DNA from: Methanobacteriota archaeon | GTDB lineage: Archaea; Halobacteriota; Methanosarcinia; Methanosarcinales; Methanosarcinaceae | DNA length: 64,000 nt | Assembly: GCA_023399215.1 (NCBI GenBank) | Contig: JAEWQJ010000005.1 | Span: 1-64,000, forward strand | Reading direction: 5' to 3' | In this document: piece after piece, positions 17,280 to 26,427 of the stretch | Position numbering within the stretch: position 1 is the first letter of the stretch | Layout of the letters: each line of letters begins with the position of its first letter | Translations under genes and position numbers: made by a program | Notes under the pieces: generated by a model | Told to the model about the DNA's origin: nothing | The model's input: the letters and a program-made list of their open reading frames with translations, nothing else | The model's database searches: none

Positions 17280-18710
17280 ATGAAAATGCAGATTAGCGGA
17301 AAGGCTGTTGAAGCGTGCAGTGGTGAATTTTTTGATATCATAAACCCGGCAACAGGTGAACTTATTGACCGGGTTCCAAAAGGCACGGAAGATGATGCGG
17401 CAATAGCTGTTGAATCGGCATCGTCAGCTTTTAATTGCTGGGCTTCCACATCTCCGCAGCAAAGAGCCAGGATTCTTTACACAGCTGCGGGAATTGTAAG
17501 ACAGAGAAAGGATGAACTTGCTGTCCTGCTTACCCGGGAACAGGGTAAACCTCTTGGTGAAGCTAAAAACGAGATTGAAGGTTTTGCACATGTCCTTGAG
17601 TATTATTGCGGGCTTGCAAGCAGTTTTCACGGAGATTTTGTTCCGGTTCCTCAAAATGGATACGCTTTTACTGTAAAGAAGCCTCTGGGAGTCTGTACAG
17701 CTATAATTCCCTGGAATATGCCTGCTCTTATTATGGCATGGAAAATAGGCCCTGCCCTGATTTCAGGAAATACGCTTGTCCTGAAACCTGCAAGCAATAC
17801 CCCTCTTACTAACCTTGCCCTGGCTTCGATCCTCAGCGAGGCAGGGCTTCCGCCAGGTGTACTCAATATCGTTACAGGCCCTGGTGAGGTTGTGGGAGAA
17901 AGCCTGGTTAAGAGCCCGAAGGTTAAAAAAATCTCCTTTACCGGAGAAGCCATAACTGGAAAGCGTATAGCCGAACTTGCAGCCGGCGGGATGAAAAGAG
18001 TAACCCTTGAGCTTGGAGGAAGTGATCCAATGCTGGTCTGTGATGATGCTAACCTGGAGGCTGCAGTCGCAGGGGCTCTCAGGGGGAGATTTTACAATTG
18101 CGGGCAGGCCTGTACTGCTGTAAAGAGGCTTTTTGTTTTTGAATCCGTAGCTGAAGGGTTTATAAAAAAGCTTGAAGCAGGCATCCGGAATTTAAGGGTT
18201 GGAAACGGGTTGCATGAAAATATCGATATGGGACCCCTTAACAACCGCAGGCAATGGGAATATATAAAAGAGCTTGTCGCAGATGTCGAAGAAAAGGATG
18301 AAGGCAGGATAGTTACAGGAGGCAGAGTTCCAGAGGTGAGCTCCTGTAGTAAAGGATATTTTTTCGAGCCCACACTTGTTGTAGATGTGGCCAGAGAATC
18401 CAGGCTTCTGAATGAAGAAGTATTCGGTCCGGTCCTACCTGTAGTCCGGGTAAAAGACCTTGATGAAGCAATTGAAGAAGCTAATAATACCTGCTATGGG
18501 CTTGGTGCCTCTATCTGGACAAAAAACCTTGATAGGGCTCGTGCAGGATGCGAGCAGTTGAATGCAGGAATTATCTGGCTTAATCAGCACCTTAAGGTTG
18601 CTCCTGAAGTTCCTTTCGGGGGTACCAGGGAGAGCGGGATTGGAAGAGAAAACGGGCCTGATGCTCTTTCTGAATATCTTGATCTGAAAACCGTAATGCT
18701 AAAAATCTAA
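17280..18710 (+). CDS. NAD(P)-dependent aldehyde dehydrogenase
   Basis: A 476-residue ALDH of normal length. Seen are IIPWNMPALI with Asn147, the general base Glu244 in VTLELGGSDP, the catalytic Cys278 in NCGQACTAVKR and the EVFGPVLPV motif. It oxidises an aldehyde to an acid in the cytoplasm. The closest archaeal roles are lactaldehyde oxidation for coenzyme F420 side-chain precursor and succinate or glycolaldehyde semialdehyde oxidation; sequence does not settle which. The ATG at 17280 has another ATG two codons on. Its last codons are repeated in tandem downstream, see the repeat entry. Confidence 0.9.
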   Translation: MKMQISGKAVEACSGEFFDIINPATGELIDRVPKGTEDDAAIAVESASSAFNCWASTSPQQRARILYTAAGIVRQRKDELAVLLTREQGKPLGEAKNEIEGFAHVLEYYCGLASSFHGDFVPVPQNGYAFTVKKPLGVCTAIIPWNMPALIMAWKIGPALISGNTLVLKPASNTPLTNLALASILSEAGLPPGVLNIVTGPGEVVGESLVKSPKVKKISFTGEAITGKRIAELAAGGMKRVTLELGGSDPMLVCDDANLEAAVAGALRGRFYNCGQACTAVKRLFVFESVAEGFIKKLEAGIRNLRVGNGLHENIDMGPLNNRRQWEYIKELVADVEEKDEGRIVTGGRVPEVSSCSKGYFFEPTLVVDVARESRLLNEEVFGPVLPVVRVKDLDEAIEEANNTCYGLGASIWTKNLDRARAGCEQLNAGIIWLNQHLKVAPEVPFGGTRESGIGRENGPDALSEYLDLKTVMLKI

Positions 18711-18768
18711 AACCGTAATGCTAAAATCTAAAACAATAATGTTAAAATCTAAAACAGTATGCTAAAAA
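18687..18768. repeat. Tandem ~21-base repeat seeded by the aldehyde dehydrogenase 3' end
   Basis: Four copies of roughly AAAACCGTAATGCTAAAATCT. The first copy is the coding end of the dehydrogenase (KTVMLKI stop); the other three are noncoding. This shows the repeat grew from the gene's own terminus. Confidence 0.8.
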
Positions 18769-18837
18769 CTTGATGTACTCAGTAAAAAAGGCTTCGAGAA
18801 AGCCATGACTTTCAAGACTGATAAAATAAAGATTTTT

Positions 18838-18875
18838 CGATGAGCCAGTTAACGTGAAGCTCATCGGACCTTTTT
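18838..18875. terminator. Hairpin with T-run between convergent genes
   Basis: CGATGAGC (18838-18845) pairs with GCTCATCG (18859-18866), followed by a T5 run at 18871-18875. It lies between the convergent dehydrogenase and DUF3303 genes, as expected of a terminator. Confidence 0.55.
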
Positions 18876-18922
18876 CTGTAAAATCGTATCAATAAGTTCT
18901 AAAACTTACTTAATCATAAAAT

Positions 18923-19195
18923 TTATTTTTTCTGGTATCTGGGCAGAAGCTGCATAAATTCGGAAGCTTCCATAACCGGCACGCTGTCAATTACGCAGAC
19001 ATCCGACCAGGGCAGGTTGAAAGCTCCATAAGCTTCGGCACTTTCGGCTTCGTAAAGGATGTAATAGCGGTTTCCGGAAAGGTCAACCCACTGGTTAATG
19101 ATATCTATTCCTTCTGGAATCTCCAGTTTCTTAAAATGTTCAAGGATCTTATCGCGGTTCGAAGGGTCCCAGGTACTAACGTCCATGAATAACAT
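18923..19195 (-). CDS. DUF3303 family small protein
   Basis: A 90-residue protein with the DUF3303 pattern: MLFMDVSTWDPSNRDKILEH at the start, GIDIINQWVDLSGNRYYIL in the middle and a PWSDVCVIDSVPVMEASEF end. It is a dimeric alpha-beta-barrel type fold by family analogy; function unknown. GAGGAGTGG lies about 6 bases before the ATG. It is convergent with the aldehyde dehydrogenase and appears monocistronic. The 19196-19589 spacer upstream has no gene. Confidence 0.8.
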   Translation of the reverse strand: MLFMDVSTWDPSNRDKILEHFKKLEIPEGIDIINQWVDLSGNRYYILYEAESAEAYGAFNLPWSDVCVIDSVPVMEASEFMQLLPRYQKK

Positions 19196-19589
19196 CTTTT
19201 ACCACTCCTCATCTTTTATGCTGCCACTTACCCCTTCCCGGAAGCCAGGGCAGCTTTTTACAGCATCCGGGATCTCTTTTTGAGAGCAAAGCTCAAGGGA
19301 AAACAAGTCTATTCTCCGGTGCCATCTCCACAAATGCGGATTTGACCAGCACGCCCCCAAATGCCGACTAACGGCAGAAGTCCAGATTTTTTAGAGTTTT
19401 ACTGTCTTTTCCTGATTCATCATTGCTTAAATCCCCGTGAATGATAAATCCGGAAGGACAGGTAATCATGCAGAACTTCTTTCTGCATACAGATACAGAC
19501 AGTATATTATCATCCCTTAGCCTATATAATAGTTAGTCCTAAAAGACTATATTAAGTCCGGGAACTTCTTCAGATGCACGAAACTTTTA

Positions 19590-19779
19590 ATGAAAATACA
19601 GGAAATGAATATACAGGAAATGAAAATATCGGAAATGAAAATATCGGAAATGAAAATATCGGAAATAAAAATATCGAAAATGAAAATATCGAAAATGAAA
19701 ATATCGGAAATGAAAATACCGAAAATGAATATACAGGAAATGAAAACACAGGAAATGAAAACACAGGAAATGAAAATAC
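19590..19779. repeat. Tandem 15-base repeat (GGAAATGAAAATATC type)
   Basis: About twelve copies of a 15-base unit, variants of GGAAATGAAAATATC, lie just past the 3' end of the flavin oxidoreductase gene. Because the period is a multiple of three, frames through it stay open and would give NENIG-like pentapeptides (74 codons from 19574). There is no ribosome site and no domain, so I treat it as a noncoding repeat. Confidence 0.85.
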
Positions 19780-19816
19780 AGGAGGCACAGCTTTCTAAGT
19801 CAAGCCAGCAAACCTC

Positions 19817-21130
19817 TCAATTCTCTTCTTTTTTCGTGAAGAATTTTGCAGCTTCAAATCCAGCTTTTACAGAGCCGTTCATGCTTCTTTCCGGGTAATT
19901 GGTTGATGAGAACATTCCTGCCAGGTAAAGTCCGGATGGGCCTGGCGCAAACGGCAGAACCTTTTCAAGATACCCCTGTTCATATACAGGTGCAGTATCC
20001 ATTCTTCTGAAGAGTTTTGCCCAGTGAATATCGGTTCTTGAGAAATCAGGGAACATATTTTCCAGGCCCTTCAGGTAAGAATCCAGAACTTCGTCTTCCT
20101 TCTTCAGCCAGAGAAAATCGTTTTCATCCTGAAAATAGGAAGTTACATAAACGAGGTGTTCTCCATAGTCCTCAAAAGGCATAAAATTGGTGTGCTCAAT
20201 TACAGCTCCAAAAGGCACGTCAGCTTTTATGTTCAACCAGTAATTCCCATCTTTCATAAGCCCTTTGTCAAGTCCTATGAGGGCACATGCAGTTCCCTGA
20301 TAACGAATACCTTGCAGGGTTGCTTGAAGAGTTCCAAGTTTGCCTTTTGTAAGGATATCCAGTACTCTGGGTTCAACAGTTGAAATCACAGCATCGCAGG
20401 GTATGAAATCCCCGTCTGCAATCACTCCCTGCACTGTATTGTCTTTGATTACGATTTCCTTTACTGCTTTATTCTGTAAGATCCTGCCTCCCTGTGCAGT
20501 GATTTCCTTTGCCAGAGCTTCTATCAGAGAATTAAACCCTCCTCTCAGGTACCCCAGTTTTTCTCCTTCTTTTCCCCTATCTGACCTTATTTTCACACGC
20601 CCTATAAGCCAGGCTGCAGAAACGTTTTCGGCATTTTCACCGAATTTGCTTTTCATTAGAGGAGCAAAAAAGTTTTCGTATACGGATTGTCCTGCAGTGT
20701 CAAGAATCCAGGTTTTTGCCTTTATTTTGTCGTAGGAAGTCGTATCATTTATTAGCTTTATTCTGAGCACCAGCAGCCCAAGTTTTACCAGATCCGTAAA
20801 AGAAAGAGGTTTAAACCTTAAAATTTCAGCAGGGGTATTCATGGGATAGTTTTTACCGTCTACAAAATAGGCGTTTTTTCCCTTAAGCCACAGCATTTGA
20901 CCTTCAAGCCCCAGTTCTCTTATCAGGTCAAGAAGTTCCGAATCACTCCTGAATATATGGTGATAATATTTCTCTATAAAGTACATCTTTCCAGCAAAAT
21001 CCTGACAATAACTTGCAGCCATCCCCCCAATTTCCGCATCTTTTTCAAAAATAACAATCTCATTCGATTTGCAAAGCTTATACCCGGCTGACAGCCCTGC
21101 AAGCCCACTTCCTATTATTACGATTTTCAT
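19817..21130 (-). CDS. FAD-dependent amine oxidase/protoporphyrinogen oxidase-like oxidoreductase
   Basis: A 437-residue flavoprotein of the NAD(P)/FAD amine-oxidase superfamily. The N-terminal MKIVIIGSGLAGLSAGYKL is the dinucleotide-binding fold, followed by IVIFEKDAEIGGMAAS. ITAQGGRILQNKAVKEI and AVISTVEPRVL mark the second FAD-binding part, and the C-terminal GLYLAGMFSSTNYPERSMNG closes the site. Relatives in glycan clusters include UDP-galactopyranose mutase-like proteins; the neighbourhood (glycosylation genes) fits, but the substrate is unknown. I start at MKIVII (21130); an ATG six codons earlier (21148) is possible. Confidence 0.83.
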   Translation of the reverse strand: MKIVIIGSGLAGLSAGYKLCKSNEIVIFEKDAEIGGMAASYCQDFAGKMYFIEKYYHHIFRSDSELLDLIRELGLEGQMLWLKGKNAYFVDGKNYPMNTPAEILRFKPLSFTDLVKLGLLVLRIKLINDTTSYDKIKAKTWILDTAGQSVYENFFAPLMKSKFGENAENVSAAWLIGRVKIRSDRGKEGEKLGYLRGGFNSLIEALAKEITAQGGRILQNKAVKEIVIKDNTVQGVIADGDFIPCDAVISTVEPRVLDILTKGKLGTLQATLQGIRYQGTACALIGLDKGLMKDGNYWLNIKADVPFGAVIEHTNFMPFEDYGEHLVYVTSYFQDENDFLWLKKEDEVLDSYLKGLENMFPDFSRTDIHWAKLFRRMDTAPVYEQGYLEKVLPFAPGPSGLYLAGMFSSTNYPERSMNGSVKAGFEAAKFFTKKEEN

Positions 21131-21189
21131 ACCCAACTTTTCCCTCATCTGTTACTTTTTAACAGAATCTTAATGCCCCTTAAGAAATC

Positions 21190-21233
21190 AAACAGATTTC
21201 AAACAGATTTCAAACAGATTTCAAACAGATTCT
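21190..21233. repeat. Four tandem 11-base repeats
   Basis: Four copies of AAACAGATTTC just upstream of the flavin oxidoreductase start, in the spacer shared with the divergent P-type ATPase. Confidence 0.8.
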
Positions 21234-21378
21234 AAACCCCGATCTTGGTGTAAAAAAAGCTAAAGTTTTATATCTCTTTTTCCACAAAAGTACCTATAAC
21301 TGAAATTCGTTTAAAAATCTCTTAACATATCGATATGCTTAACTGCTATATATGCTTTGAAACTTATATTAGAAAAGC

Positions 21379-21408
21379 AGATATATTCAGATATATTCAG
21401 ATATATTA
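21379..21408. repeat. Three tandem 10-base repeats near the ATPase leader
   Basis: Three copies of AGATATATTC, some 50 bases before the P-type ATPase start. They make an A/T ladder that could change promoter or leader spacing. Confidence 0.7.
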
Positions 21409-21454
21409 ATTGAGGGATATCTCCAGATAATCCGTAGGCTTGAGGGGTAAAGGG

Positions 21455-24187
21455 GTGTATTACGATCAGAAAATAAACTCCGTTTTTGAAGAATTTGGGG
21501 TCTCAGAAGCAGGTTTGAGTTCTGAGGAAGCCGAAAAAAGGCTTAAAGAGTATGGTGAAAATGAACTTAAAGAAAAAGAAAAAGTTTCGATCCTACAGCT
21601 CTTTATCTCACAGTTTAAAAGTATCTTGATCCTTATTTTGATAACGGCCTCTATTGTTTCGGCTCTTCTCGGGGAGCTAGTTGATGCAATAGTCATTATT
21701 TTTACGGTTTTCCTTGCAGGTATTCTCAGCTTTGTGCAGGAATATCGAGCCGAGAAAGCAATTGAACTTCTAAGGTCACTTACCTCGCCGGAAGCGACTG
21801 TTATAAGGGACGGGGTTGAAAATAAAATTCCCTCAAAGAATCTCGTTCCTGGGGATCTTATCCTTATTCAGACCGGAGACCGCATTCCAGCTGATGCCAG
21901 GATAATCAAAGGGTTCAATCTCAAAACTGACGAGTCCTCCCTTACAGGAGAATCCGTTCCAGTTCAGAAAAATATCGAAGTCCTGCCTTCCGAAACTCCT
22001 GAAGCTGACAGGACAAACATGGTCTACACAGGAACTGCGGTTGCTTACGGAAGAGGCAGTGCGATTGTTACTGCAACCGGAATGAATACGGCTTTTGGGG
22101 AACTTGCCGGGCTTCTGGGGACAATAGAGAGGTCCAGAACGCCTTTACAGGAAAGCCTTGACAAGTTCGGCAGATGGATTGGTACTGCGACTCTTGTAAT
22201 TGTAGCTTTTGTTGCAATGCTTGGGGTTTTTTACGGCTTTCCTCTCCTTGATATGTTTCTATGGGGTGTTGCTCTCGCAGTTGCTGCTATCCCTGAAGCT
22301 CTCCCTGCGGTTGTTACAGTAGGGCTTGGGCTCGGGGTAAGGCGTATGGTCAAAAGGCATGCTCTTGTAAGAAAACTGCCATCTGTAGAAACGCTTGGAG
22401 CCACAAATGTTATCTGTTCGGATAAGACAGGTACGCTTACGCAGAATAAAATGACAGTTGAAAAAATTTGTGTTAATGGGCAGGTTTTGAAGGTTACTGG
22501 AGCAGGATATTCTCCTGAAGGAGAGTTCTTTAAGGGGGATGAAAAAGTTTCTACAGATGATCCCCATCTTCAGATTCTCTTGCTGGGAGCTGTTCTCTGT
22601 AACGATGCTGGTCTTTTTAAGGAAAGCGATAAATGGGAGATCAAAGGGGACCCTACGGAGGCAGCTCTTGTGGTTGTTGCTGCAAAGTCAGGGTTCCGCA
22701 AAGTTGAGCTTGATCAAAAATATTCTCGCCTTGGAGAAATACCCTTTTCCTCTGAAAGAAAAAGAATGACTACCTTCAATAAACTGGAAGCTGATTCTGG
22801 CAGTTTACCTGTAAAAGGACTTACTGCCTTCTCAAAGGGAGCTCCTGAAGTGATTCTCGGCTCATGTACGAAGATTTTTCTTGACGGCGAAATAAAATCC
22901 TTATCTCCCGAAATGAAGCAGTTGATTGAAGAAAAAGTTAAGGAAATGGCTGATCAGGCCCTCAGGATTATGGCTCTTTCATTCCGCCTTCTGGACGAGG
23001 AACTTTATATTGAAAAGGCTTCTTCAGAAGAGCTCTCTTCAGAGAGAATTGAAGAAGATATGGTCTTTTCAGGTTTAATGGGCATGAGAGATCCTCCAAG
23101 AGAGGAAGTAAAGGTTGCAATCCAGAAGTGTGAAGATGCAGGCATTAAAACCGTAATGATAACAGGAGACCATAAGATTACGGCTTCTGCAATTGCAAAG
23201 GAACTGGGGATTTTGAAGGAAAACGATCTTACTCTTACAGGCTCGGAGCTTGATAGCCTTGGGGATGTCGAGTTCGAAGACAAGGTCGAGAGGGTTTCGG
23301 TTTATGCCAGGGTCTATCCTACCCATAAGTTGAGAGTAATAGACGCCCTTAAGAAAAAGGGCTATGTAGTAGCAATGACCGGAGATGGGGTAAACGATGC
23401 TCCTGCCCTTAAAGCTGCAGATATGGGAATAGCTATGGGGATTACGGGCACTGATGTCAGCAAAGAAGCCTCAAGTATGATCCTTACGGATGATAATTTT
23501 GCGTCGATTGTTGCAGCGGTCGAGGAAGGACGAAATATATTTAAAAATATTCGAAACTTCATCACTTACGGGCTCTCAGCCCATATCGGTGAGGTTCTTA
23601 TAGTTCTCATTGCTATCCTGGGATGGCAAATCCTGCCTCTTATTGCGGTTCAGATTCTCTGGATTAACCTGATTACGGACGGGCTTCCTCCTATGGCTCT
23701 GTCAGTTGAGCCTCCTGATAATGGTATTATGAGACAGAAGCCAAGAAACGTTGAGGAAGGGCTTATCACCCGTCGGGAAATCTCAGCCAGTCTGGGAATT
23801 GGAGGGTTGATTGCACTTCAGGCTCTTCTTGTTTTAAACTGGGCTCTTGACAGAAATTTCTCTATTGAGAAACTCCAGACCCTTATCTTTACGCTGGTAG
23901 TTTTCTCAGAGATGTTTAACGCCTTTAACTGGCGGTCTGACCGATACTCGATCTTTTCCCTGGGGCTTTTTACAAACAAACCTCTGGTTTATGCAGTCCT
24001 GACAACAGTAATCCTGCAACTTGTAGTAATTTATGTTCCTTTTTTCCAGACAGCTTTTCGGACCGTTCCACTTTCTCTCTTTGAATGGGGAGTGATACTT
24101 TCTCTTGCTTCTACTACGCTAATCTCAATGGAACTTGTAAAATACTTCTCAGGAAAAAGTTCTCAGGAGTCTATTAGAAAAGACTAA
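21455..24187 (+). CDS. Cation-transporting P-type ATPase (Ca2+/PMR1-SERCA type)
   Basis: A 910-residue P2-type ATPase. The N-terminal cation-ATPase domain (EEFGVSEAGLSSEEAEKRLK) precedes two helices, the TGES actuator loop (SSLTGESVPV), the PEALPAVVTVGLG ion-binding helix, the phosphorylated Asp in CSDKTGTLTQNK and the hinge TGDGVNDAPALKAADMGIAM; six C-terminal helices include QILWINLITDGLPPMALSVE. The PEALP and NLITD motifs fit Ca2+ export, with Mn2+ possible. I start at GTG 21455, with GAGGGG 7 bases before it; an in-frame TTG lies at 21440. Monocistronic. Confidence 0.92.
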   Translation: MYYDQKINSVFEEFGVSEAGLSSEEAEKRLKEYGENELKEKEKVSILQLFISQFKSILILILITASIVSALLGELVDAIVIIFTVFLAGILSFVQEYRAEKAIELLRSLTSPEATVIRDGVENKIPSKNLVPGDLILIQTGDRIPADARIIKGFNLKTDESSLTGESVPVQKNIEVLPSETPEADRTNMVYTGTAVAYGRGSAIVTATGMNTAFGELAGLLGTIERSRTPLQESLDKFGRWIGTATLVIVAFVAMLGVFYGFPLLDMFLWGVALAVAAIPEALPAVVTVGLGLGVRRMVKRHALVRKLPSVETLGATNVICSDKTGTLTQNKMTVEKICVNGQVLKVTGAGYSPEGEFFKGDEKVSTDDPHLQILLLGAVLCNDAGLFKESDKWEIKGDPTEAALVVVAAKSGFRKVELDQKYSRLGEIPFSSERKRMTTFNKLEADSGSLPVKGLTAFSKGAPEVILGSCTKIFLDGEIKSLSPEMKQLIEEKVKEMADQALRIMALSFRLLDEELYIEKASSEELSSERIEEDMVFSGLMGMRDPPREEVKVAIQKCEDAGIKTVMITGDHKITASAIAKELGILKENDLTLTGSELDSLGDVEFEDKVERVSVYARVYPTHKLRVIDALKKKGYVVAMTGDGVNDAPALKAADMGIAMGITGTDVSKEASSMILTDDNFASIVAAVEEGRNIFKNIRNFITYGLSAHIGEVLIVLIAILGWQILPLIAVQILWINLITDGLPPMALSVEPPDNGIMRQKPRNVEEGLITRREISASLGIGGLIALQALLVLNWALDRNFSIEKLQTLIFTLVVFSEMFNAFNWRSDRYSIFSLGLFTNKPLVYAVLTTVILQLVVIYVPFFQTAFRTVPLSLFEWGVILSLASTTLISMELVKYFSGKSSQESIRKD

Positions 24188-24322
24188 CTTTGATTGAATT
24201 TAAGGTTTTAAATTCATTTCTTGATTATGCTTTTAGTTCATGTTTCTGATTGCGCTTTTAATCCTTGCTTCAAATTCTTTTTGATTAATGTCTTTAATTC
24301 CTATCTTTTATTCCAAAGTTTA

Positions 24323-25510
24323 TCACCGCCATCCATCCTTTCGTTGCCTGGCTTGAATAACCTGTTTCATACAGGCCGGTGAGATTAGAATAGATACGAC
24401 TACCATCAAGACCATTGCCGAAAATGTATCCTGGCTAATTATTTGCAATTCCCTTCCCATAGTGAGTATCACAAGCTCGATTCCTGCCCTCGGCATAACC
24501 CCTACGCCGAAGATTAAACTTTCGTAAAAGTCGAAACCTATAACTTTTGATCCTATAAACCCTCCTACTAATTTCCCTGAAAGCGCTGCAAGGATTATCA
24601 GAAGAGTAAAGTTGCCCGCGTTTTTCAAGATGTACGGATCAATTAAAAATCCTATAAATGCGAAAAAAATAGGAATCAAAATTCCATGAGCCAGCCCATC
24701 GACTTTGCTCTGGATGTCCTGGAGTTTAGCAAGGGGAATTTCCGACACCAGTATACCCCCTGTAAAAGCCCCTATTGCTGAATGAAGTTCGAATAGTTCC
24801 GCAAGATAAGCAGAAAAAAGAGCTATCATAATCACCAGGGAAAACACAGCTTCTTTTGAATGCATTTTCTCGGCATAGATAAAAAGTCTGGGAAACAGGT
24901 AATTTCCAAGGATATACATTATCAGCAGAAAAAGCAGGATTTTTCCTGCAATCAGAAGAACTACTAGAACTGGAGGAACATGGTTAAGACGGACAAAGTT
25001 TACAACAATTGAAAAGAAAAATAGTGCTATAATATCGTCCAGGAATGCAGATGAAAGCATTGCTGTCCCGGGTCTACTGGAGAGGTAGTTTAAGTCTATA
25101 AGAGTTCCGATTACTACTGCTATGCTTGTTGGGTTGAATGCTACTCCGAGAAAGAGGCTTTCAACAAAACTGAAATTAAAGATTCTTCCAAACGCGAAAC
25201 CGAAGACGAAAGCAGAGACTATCTGGAAAAGGGTTGGAACAAGCGCTGTTATTGATTCAAATTTGAGGTTCTTAAGGCTTACTTCTTTATACCCGGCTGT
25301 GAACAGTAAAAAAATCGATCCCAATTCTGCAAAGAAAGTTATTATGTCGGTTTCTACCTCAAGAAAAAGCACTCCAAGTGAAACTCCAGCCAGAATTTCT
25401 CCCGCAACTGAAGGAATACCTATCCGCTCTGCCGCTTCCCCGAGAATTTTGACACTGAAAATCAAAAACAGTAGCTGAAGTAGAGCACTCACTACTGCTG
25501 GCCCCCACAT
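24323..25510 (-). CDS. CPA2-family cation:proton antiporter
   Basis: A 395-residue membrane protein with about 12 helices of the Na+/H+ exchanger (PF00999) fold. Seen are EAAERIGIPSVAGEILAGVS (helix 1-2), NPTSIAVVIGTLIDLNYL (the unwound helix region), SSAFLDDIIALFFFSIV with the ion-binding DD-type acidic pair, and AGIELVILTMGREL near the end. It would exchange K+ or Na+ for protons at the cell membrane. There is no C-terminal TrkA-N domain, unlike Kef proteins. It is transcribed convergently with the P-type ATPase. Confidence 0.9.
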   Translation of the reverse strand: MWGPAVVSALLQLLFLIFSVKILGEAAERIGIPSVAGEILAGVSLGVLFLEVETDIITFFAELGSIFLLFTAGYKEVSLKNLKFESITALVPTLFQIVSAFVFGFAFGRIFNFSFVESLFLGVAFNPTSIAVVIGTLIDLNYLSSRPGTAMLSSAFLDDIIALFFFSIVVNFVRLNHVPPVLVVLLIAGKILLFLLIMYILGNYLFPRLFIYAEKMHSKEAVFSLVIMIALFSAYLAELFELHSAIGAFTGGILVSEIPLAKLQDIQSKVDGLAHGILIPIFFAFIGFLIDPYILKNAGNFTLLIILAALSGKLVGGFIGSKVIGFDFYESLIFGVGVMPRAGIELVILTMGRELQIISQDTFSAMVLMVVVSILISPACMKQVIQARQRKDGWR

Positions 25511-25670
25511 TTTGCTTTTTATAACTCGAATCTATCAAAAGAATATATTTACCTTCCAGGTTCTTATCTGTCCTTTTGAGATGATTAGGTTCTTAATATC
25601 TCTTTTAGAGGATTTTTAAAACTTTAATATAACTTCTGAACAGTAATCTGATTTTAATGTAATCTGATTT

Positions 25671-26297
25671 TTAATCTACCTCTTCTTTCGTTTTTTCCTT
25701 TCTTCTTCTGCAGATCTCTTCTACAAGATCTCTCTTGGATACTATTCCTACCAGTTTCTTATCCTCAATAACACAGATGCGGCCAAGCCTGTACTTTATC
25801 ATCAGGTCAGAAGCATCCTTAAGTGTGGCATTTAGAGAGACTGTTATAGGATGAGTAATCATAATCTCTTTTGCTGTTTCTCCAAGCGATCGGATTGCCG
25901 TAGTTAGAGTATATTTTTCTCTGGGCATCAGGCACAAAAGAAGAATTCCAAGAATAGTATCGAGATCAATAATGCCCACAAGCTCATTTTTATCATTCAC
26001 TACAGGCAGGATATGGTAAGGATATTTGCCATAAAGTGAAAGAATCTCTTCAACTGATGTGTTTTCGTAGACTTTTATAACCTCTCTGGTCATGAGCTCG
26101 TCAATTGTCATCCAGAGGCAGGTATCAAACTCTTCGTCTATTGATTTGGAGGGAGGACTGGACTCTGGACGTTTTTCAGGTTGCTTTTCTATCTGCTTTG
26201 GAAACTCTTCATTCTCTCCTTTTCTATTTCCTTGAGAGAAACTCCTTCCTGAAAAGTTATTTTTCAGACTGAATGGTCTGTCCATATTATCCCCCAT
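25671..26297 (-). CDS. CBS-domain protein
   Basis: A 208-residue cytoplasmic protein. The first ~60 residues are polar and low-complexity (SFSQGNRKGENEEFPKQIE). Two CBS motifs follow: one around MTREVIKVYENTSVEEILSL ending VNDKNELVGIIDLDTILG, the other MITHPITVSLNATLKDASDL ending IEDKKLVGIVSKRDLVEEI. Paired CBS domains bind adenine nucleotides or SAM and regulate a partner. It lies upstream of the antiporter on the same strand, which could be its partner. The start is ATG 26297 or 26285. Confidence 0.88.
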   Translation of the reverse strand: MGDNMDRPFSLKNNFSGRSFSQGNRKGENEEFPKQIEKQPEKRPESSPPSKSIDEEFDTCLWMTIDELMTREVIKVYENTSVEEILSLYGKYPYHILPVVNDKNELVGIIDLDTILGILLLCLMPREKYTLTTAIRSLGETAKEIMITHPITVSLNATLKDASDLMIKYRLGRICVIEDKKLVGIVSKRDLVEEICRRRKEKTKEEVD

Positions 26298-26427
26298 TTA
26301 AAGATTGTTTTTCTGATACCCACTCTTCTGATACTATTCTTCTAATATTCTTTTTCTTCTGATGCTATTCTTCTAATACTATTATTCTTCCTTGTATTAA
26401 AATGCGCAAATTTTCTTTTCCCGACCT

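Noticed and set aside
19574..19798. 74-codon ORF of NENIG pentapeptides
   Set aside because: Produced by the 15-base tandem repeat, which keeps every frame open; no ribosome site.
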